Origin: a virus
Reading direction: 5' to 3' (one strand)
Virus record (IMG/VR): IMGVR_UViG_3300020220_003517
Coordinates: 19,673 to 83,672 of that record
DNA length: 64,000 nucleotides
Both the position numbers and the translations under genes were made by a program. Below the pieces are notes generated by a model that was not told the DNA's origin, did not search any database, and worked only from the letters and a program-made list of their open reading frames with translations. Every line of letters begins with the position of its first letter. Position 1 is the first letter of the stretch. This document shows, piece by piece, positions 62,401 through 64,000 of this stretch.

Positions 62401-64000
62401 GACACGGAGGAACAGCTAATGCTTGGTGGGAAGCGGCTTCTTACATTGGGTTTAACATTTTCAGAGACGTTTCTGCAGCAGACGGAAACAATAACGGAGA
62501 TAATCGTGACACAACTCGCTGGGTTTTAGGAACTGACGGCGATAACGATTATGAACGCGGAAATAACGGTGCTGCTGCAATCATATCTTCACCGTACGGA
62601 GAAATTGGTTTGGTTACGATTCCAAGAGGGCGCGACGGTGGTTATGCTTATGAACAGTGGGAGCAACGCGGACTAGGAACACGAGATGTTCTTAACCAAA
62701 TGAAAATTGTTTTTGATAGAAACGGTAACATTGCCGTTGGTAACGCTGCAGGATGGGATCTTGACGCGTACCCATCATTAGACAGATTCACTGACACCGG
62801 TTACTTGCGATACACCCCAGCAACTTCAAAAGAAACCAACCCAGGTACTACCGCGGGCGCTGGTACATCTTATGCATACGCGTACTACAGCGGAACTGGT
62901 GCTTATGGCTTAATTGACTATGGGGTATCTTACCCCGAAACTCCAGCCGACTCTCCAGCTGCTAAGATAAACGCAAATGCAACGGAAAAAGAATACATAA
63001 GATTGGAAGTTGCTGCTGAAAAGGCTTGGAGTAGAAATGGCCGTTCTATTGCTCAAAATGGATACGGATATCCGCCTAACGCAACTCTATTAGTAGCAAC
63101 GCCAATAAACTACATTAAGTTTACTGCACCAATAACAGGAATAACTTCATGGCAATTAACAACAGATGATGAAGGGCGAATAGTTGATTCAAGAATAACT
63201 TTTACAAAGTCTGGGACTGTAACATCCACCAATTTTGCGGTAATTGTGTACCCTCACCCAACCGAGTTCAATAACGGTGGCCCTCAGACATACCCAGGCT
63301 ATACTGCCCCAGCTGGCGCTCTTGCTGCAGAGTGGAGCGGAATGAATAGAGATAGCGGATCGGTTAAAGGCATTACTATGGTTTTAGGGGCTACTATTGC
63401 TATCTTAATTAATACAGCAGATGAACGTGGAGACGCCAACTTAAGATTAAATAACTTTGTTTATGGAGAAGGCTTTGGGATTTCAGGCCAAGGCGCAACA
63501 GGTGGTGCTTTACCGGGCGGTCTTGGAAACTATTCTTATGAAAAAGTTAAAGAGCATAGACAAAAATCTCCTAAGTTAATCTTTACTTTCCTAGAAAAGA
63601 ATCCTGATTCTAGCAGACCCGGGTCATTAACAGAACCGTACAAAAAGGTAAATACAGTTGTGCAATCTGCCCAAAATGAATCACCTCTTCGCGAGTACTT
63701 CATACCTAAGAGCGATAACACCGGCGGAACATTCATGGTGTTTACCGATCATATGGGTAGCAAAGAACATGAAGATGGCATAGATAGACAACTAACAAGC
63801 GGGACCGGTTACACAGGAGGAAACGGCGGAGGAGGAACAACCGGTGGAAATACCGCAACTGGAAATATAGAAAAACTAATCCTAACTCAGGTGGTTACTG
63901 CTGAAATGGTTTACGGTAGAACAGGTGCATCATCGCCATATATCACAAGTCTTGCGGGTGTTACAGCTGGTTTATCGGGAGGTGAAGTGAGCGAAGATAA
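59475..64000 (+). CDS. Tail fibre with collagen-like stalk, 3' end outside the window
   Basis: The frame is open from the ATG at 59475 to the right edge, giving at least 1508 residues. The head (LTIQQILESDSISSLVAKLN, then ANFQTIAAS) resembles that of the 45259 protein. Then come eleven Gly-X-Y triplets at residues 33-65 (GPQGIRGAQGIPGLPGKLG and on), a collagen-like trimer stalk, followed by a very long Tyr/Gly/Asn-rich beta region with aromatic stretches (GGYTSGGYYSYQ) and a Gly/Thr-rich loop near the end (GYTGGNGGGGTTGGN). This is the expected layout of a host-recognition fibre. It is the last gene seen. Confidence 0.8.
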   Translation, partial: MLTIQQILESDSISSLVAKLNANFQTIAASNGGPQGIRGAQGIPGLPGKLGPTGPTGATGPTGTILGIIPFACIPGTGPTAIGPSGTIVTPYGTVGPWPQSSWQWLQYYHVTGAQGDIFIDHANDGYWQYLNAPDVQGACDGAGGYTSGGYYSYQGTGAAYPYLGSTGGWAGAGWYFYPVPESVDSSTVWISDNTTYLATSPTGPYAQGPYEDTNTSPLTVKNARLLSKYGTIWVSSGSDENNPASYEDSDLNTPTIGEWGHDPAGLLYPNPGRVNSGIDRLLFKMSLDGLPYLSNITARGYTGVIGPDAGNPFPMQPNSIYPDDSGTQMLGASYWANPAYDVSFEKYTPLLFLSERRLEDADPDIKFSSLGIYMFTAVGEGAEDNQNKSIFLFSTRYSPDPTQMYDPLFTPPLDSVDTENWGELMLDFRRITASNQYVCSVPADLRLSSDYIGDYSGNSTYDESNSDNVDNLDFAYRTYQGYISSINGKTLTGEGQYAAYWEYGLGDGVPGGAGGYTGGIHDAASGTAGMSTRKSWYGSSVLDSDPSDWTNTQAAIDQYNLIRVAGMMERGRRFKDEEDKTHFLSELIFYTSQFRTPTIDLEYEAGLTNSQVDPTINAHKSLPSLYVSPYRNIGIGTFVGDADAVNDLGPLEPAARLHVHAKENLRENDPTFTWNDLGVGTGLSSYLPNETFTVAAFSGDFGASNNQYNTDILIGNLRSQSVEYVNPATSYASGDVVNHMQEQAGSTGYNFLRNAIRTESWRGSDTYVNTLRFGAQPGVIYTGADPVKNPIGKNSLGSYKNEFQLTIHPLTTDSTSTELEDSNRSISGVGIHNLYPRTRLHIYGKNAYNEAEFGEELWTPGYTIAGGSATGISGTYPFYGSTAQNSPSTSQVAIDYIGDTYRYPVGIYDYQYFTIGLTASTSSSSLVSISPNAAVYPTRESLSPTRTFAPWPAGAASNEAWPSTNPAVTVNGAYRHGGTANAWWEAASYIGFNIFRDVSAADGNNNGDNRDTTRWVLGTDGDNDYERGNNGAAAIISSPYGEIGLVTIPRGRDGGYAYEQWEQRGLGTRDVLNQMKIVFDRNGNIAVGNAAGWDLDAYPSLDRFTDTGYLRYTPATSKETNPGTTAGAGTSYAYAYYSGTGAYGLIDYGVSYPETPADSPAAKINANATEKEYIRLEVAAEKAWSRNGRSIAQNGYGYPPNATLLVATPINYIKFTAPITGITSWQLTTDDEGRIVDSRITFTKSGTVTSTNFAVIVYPHPTEFNNGGPQTYPGYTAPAGALAAEWSGMNRDSGSVKGITMVLGATIAILINTADERGDANLRLNNFVYGEGFGISGQGATGGALPGGLGNYSYEKVKEHRQKSPKLIFTFLEKNPDSSRPGSLTEPYKKVNTVVQSAQNESPLREYFIPKSDNTGGTFMVFTDHMGSKEHEDGIDRQLTSGTGYTGGNGGGGTTGGNTATGNIEKLILTQVVTAEMVYGRTGASSPYITSLAGVTAGLSGGEVSED
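59571..59669 (+). repeat. Collagen-like Gly-X-Y repeat region
   Basis: Eleven uninterrupted Gly-X-Y triplets inside the fibre gene, with many Pro at X or Y. Forms a triple-helix stalk in phage fibres. No exact DNA repeat, so it is maintained at protein level. Confidence 0.9.

Noticed and set aside
1-64000. tRNA genes, CRISPR arrays, insertion sequences
   Set aside because: No cloverleaf with matching stems, no spaced repeats and no transposase were seen; a tRNA or repeat scan should confirm this.

Overview
The window looks like one contiguous piece of a large tailed-phage (myovirus) genome, and the likely host is a member of the Bacteroidota. The phage assignment rests on a long, nearly gap-free series of T4-type contractile-tail genes: LysM-bearing gp53-like wedge, gp27-like hub, tube-cap-like protein, gp5-like spike, gp25-like and gp6-like wedge proteins, then very large wedge and fibre proteins. 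PhoH, a GH19-type endolysin and a holin candidate are also present. The host inference rests on the A/T-rich leaders without Shine-Dalgarno sequences and on families common in Bacteroidota and their phages (a DUF4494-like protein, a phage S1-like protein). The DNA is AT-rich and genes are packed with TAATG and ATGA stop/start overlaps. No tRNA, CRISPR array or insertion sequence was recognised.

Layout. 1-2.4 kb: end of a glycan-type gene, an FkbM methyltransferase, then small envelope proteins (lipoprotein, membrane protein, lytic transglycosylase). 2.5-3.6 kb: a DUF932-like protein closed by a strong terminator. 3.7-12.5 kb: accessory region of small genes, with a BPL_N-type amidotransferase, holin candidate plus endolysin, ParB-like and nuclease-like proteins, Nudix, and many unknowns. 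12.4-14.7 kb: a minus-strand cassette of four small proteins ending in a CapA-like phosphoesterase-fold protein. 14.8-40.9 kb: tail tube, baseplate and wedge genes, interrupted by an S1-like protein and an amidoligase-like protein. 40.9-45.2 kb: non-structural island (HAD phosphatase, Cys-rich protein, PhoH, two tandem SET-domain proteins, DEDD exonuclease, zincless Fpg/Nei glycosylase). 45.3-64 kb: giant baseplate and fibre proteins, ending in a collagen-stalked fibre that leaves the window.

The most interesting signal is a short N-terminal peptide, consensus M-K-x-I/L-K-T-F-E-x-F-L-x-E/D, shared by eleven otherwise unrelated proteins on both strands. It resembles the T4 capsid-targeting sequence (MKTYQEFIAE of the internal proteins), which the prohead protease cuts after Glu. 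I infer a set of proteins packaged inside the capsid and delivered with the DNA. Cargo includes a ParB-like protein, a PD-(D/E)XK-like nuclease candidate and a polyacidic protein. A motif GATATATAC lies just upstream of many structural and cargo genes and is probably the phage late promoter, which fits a virion role for the cargo.
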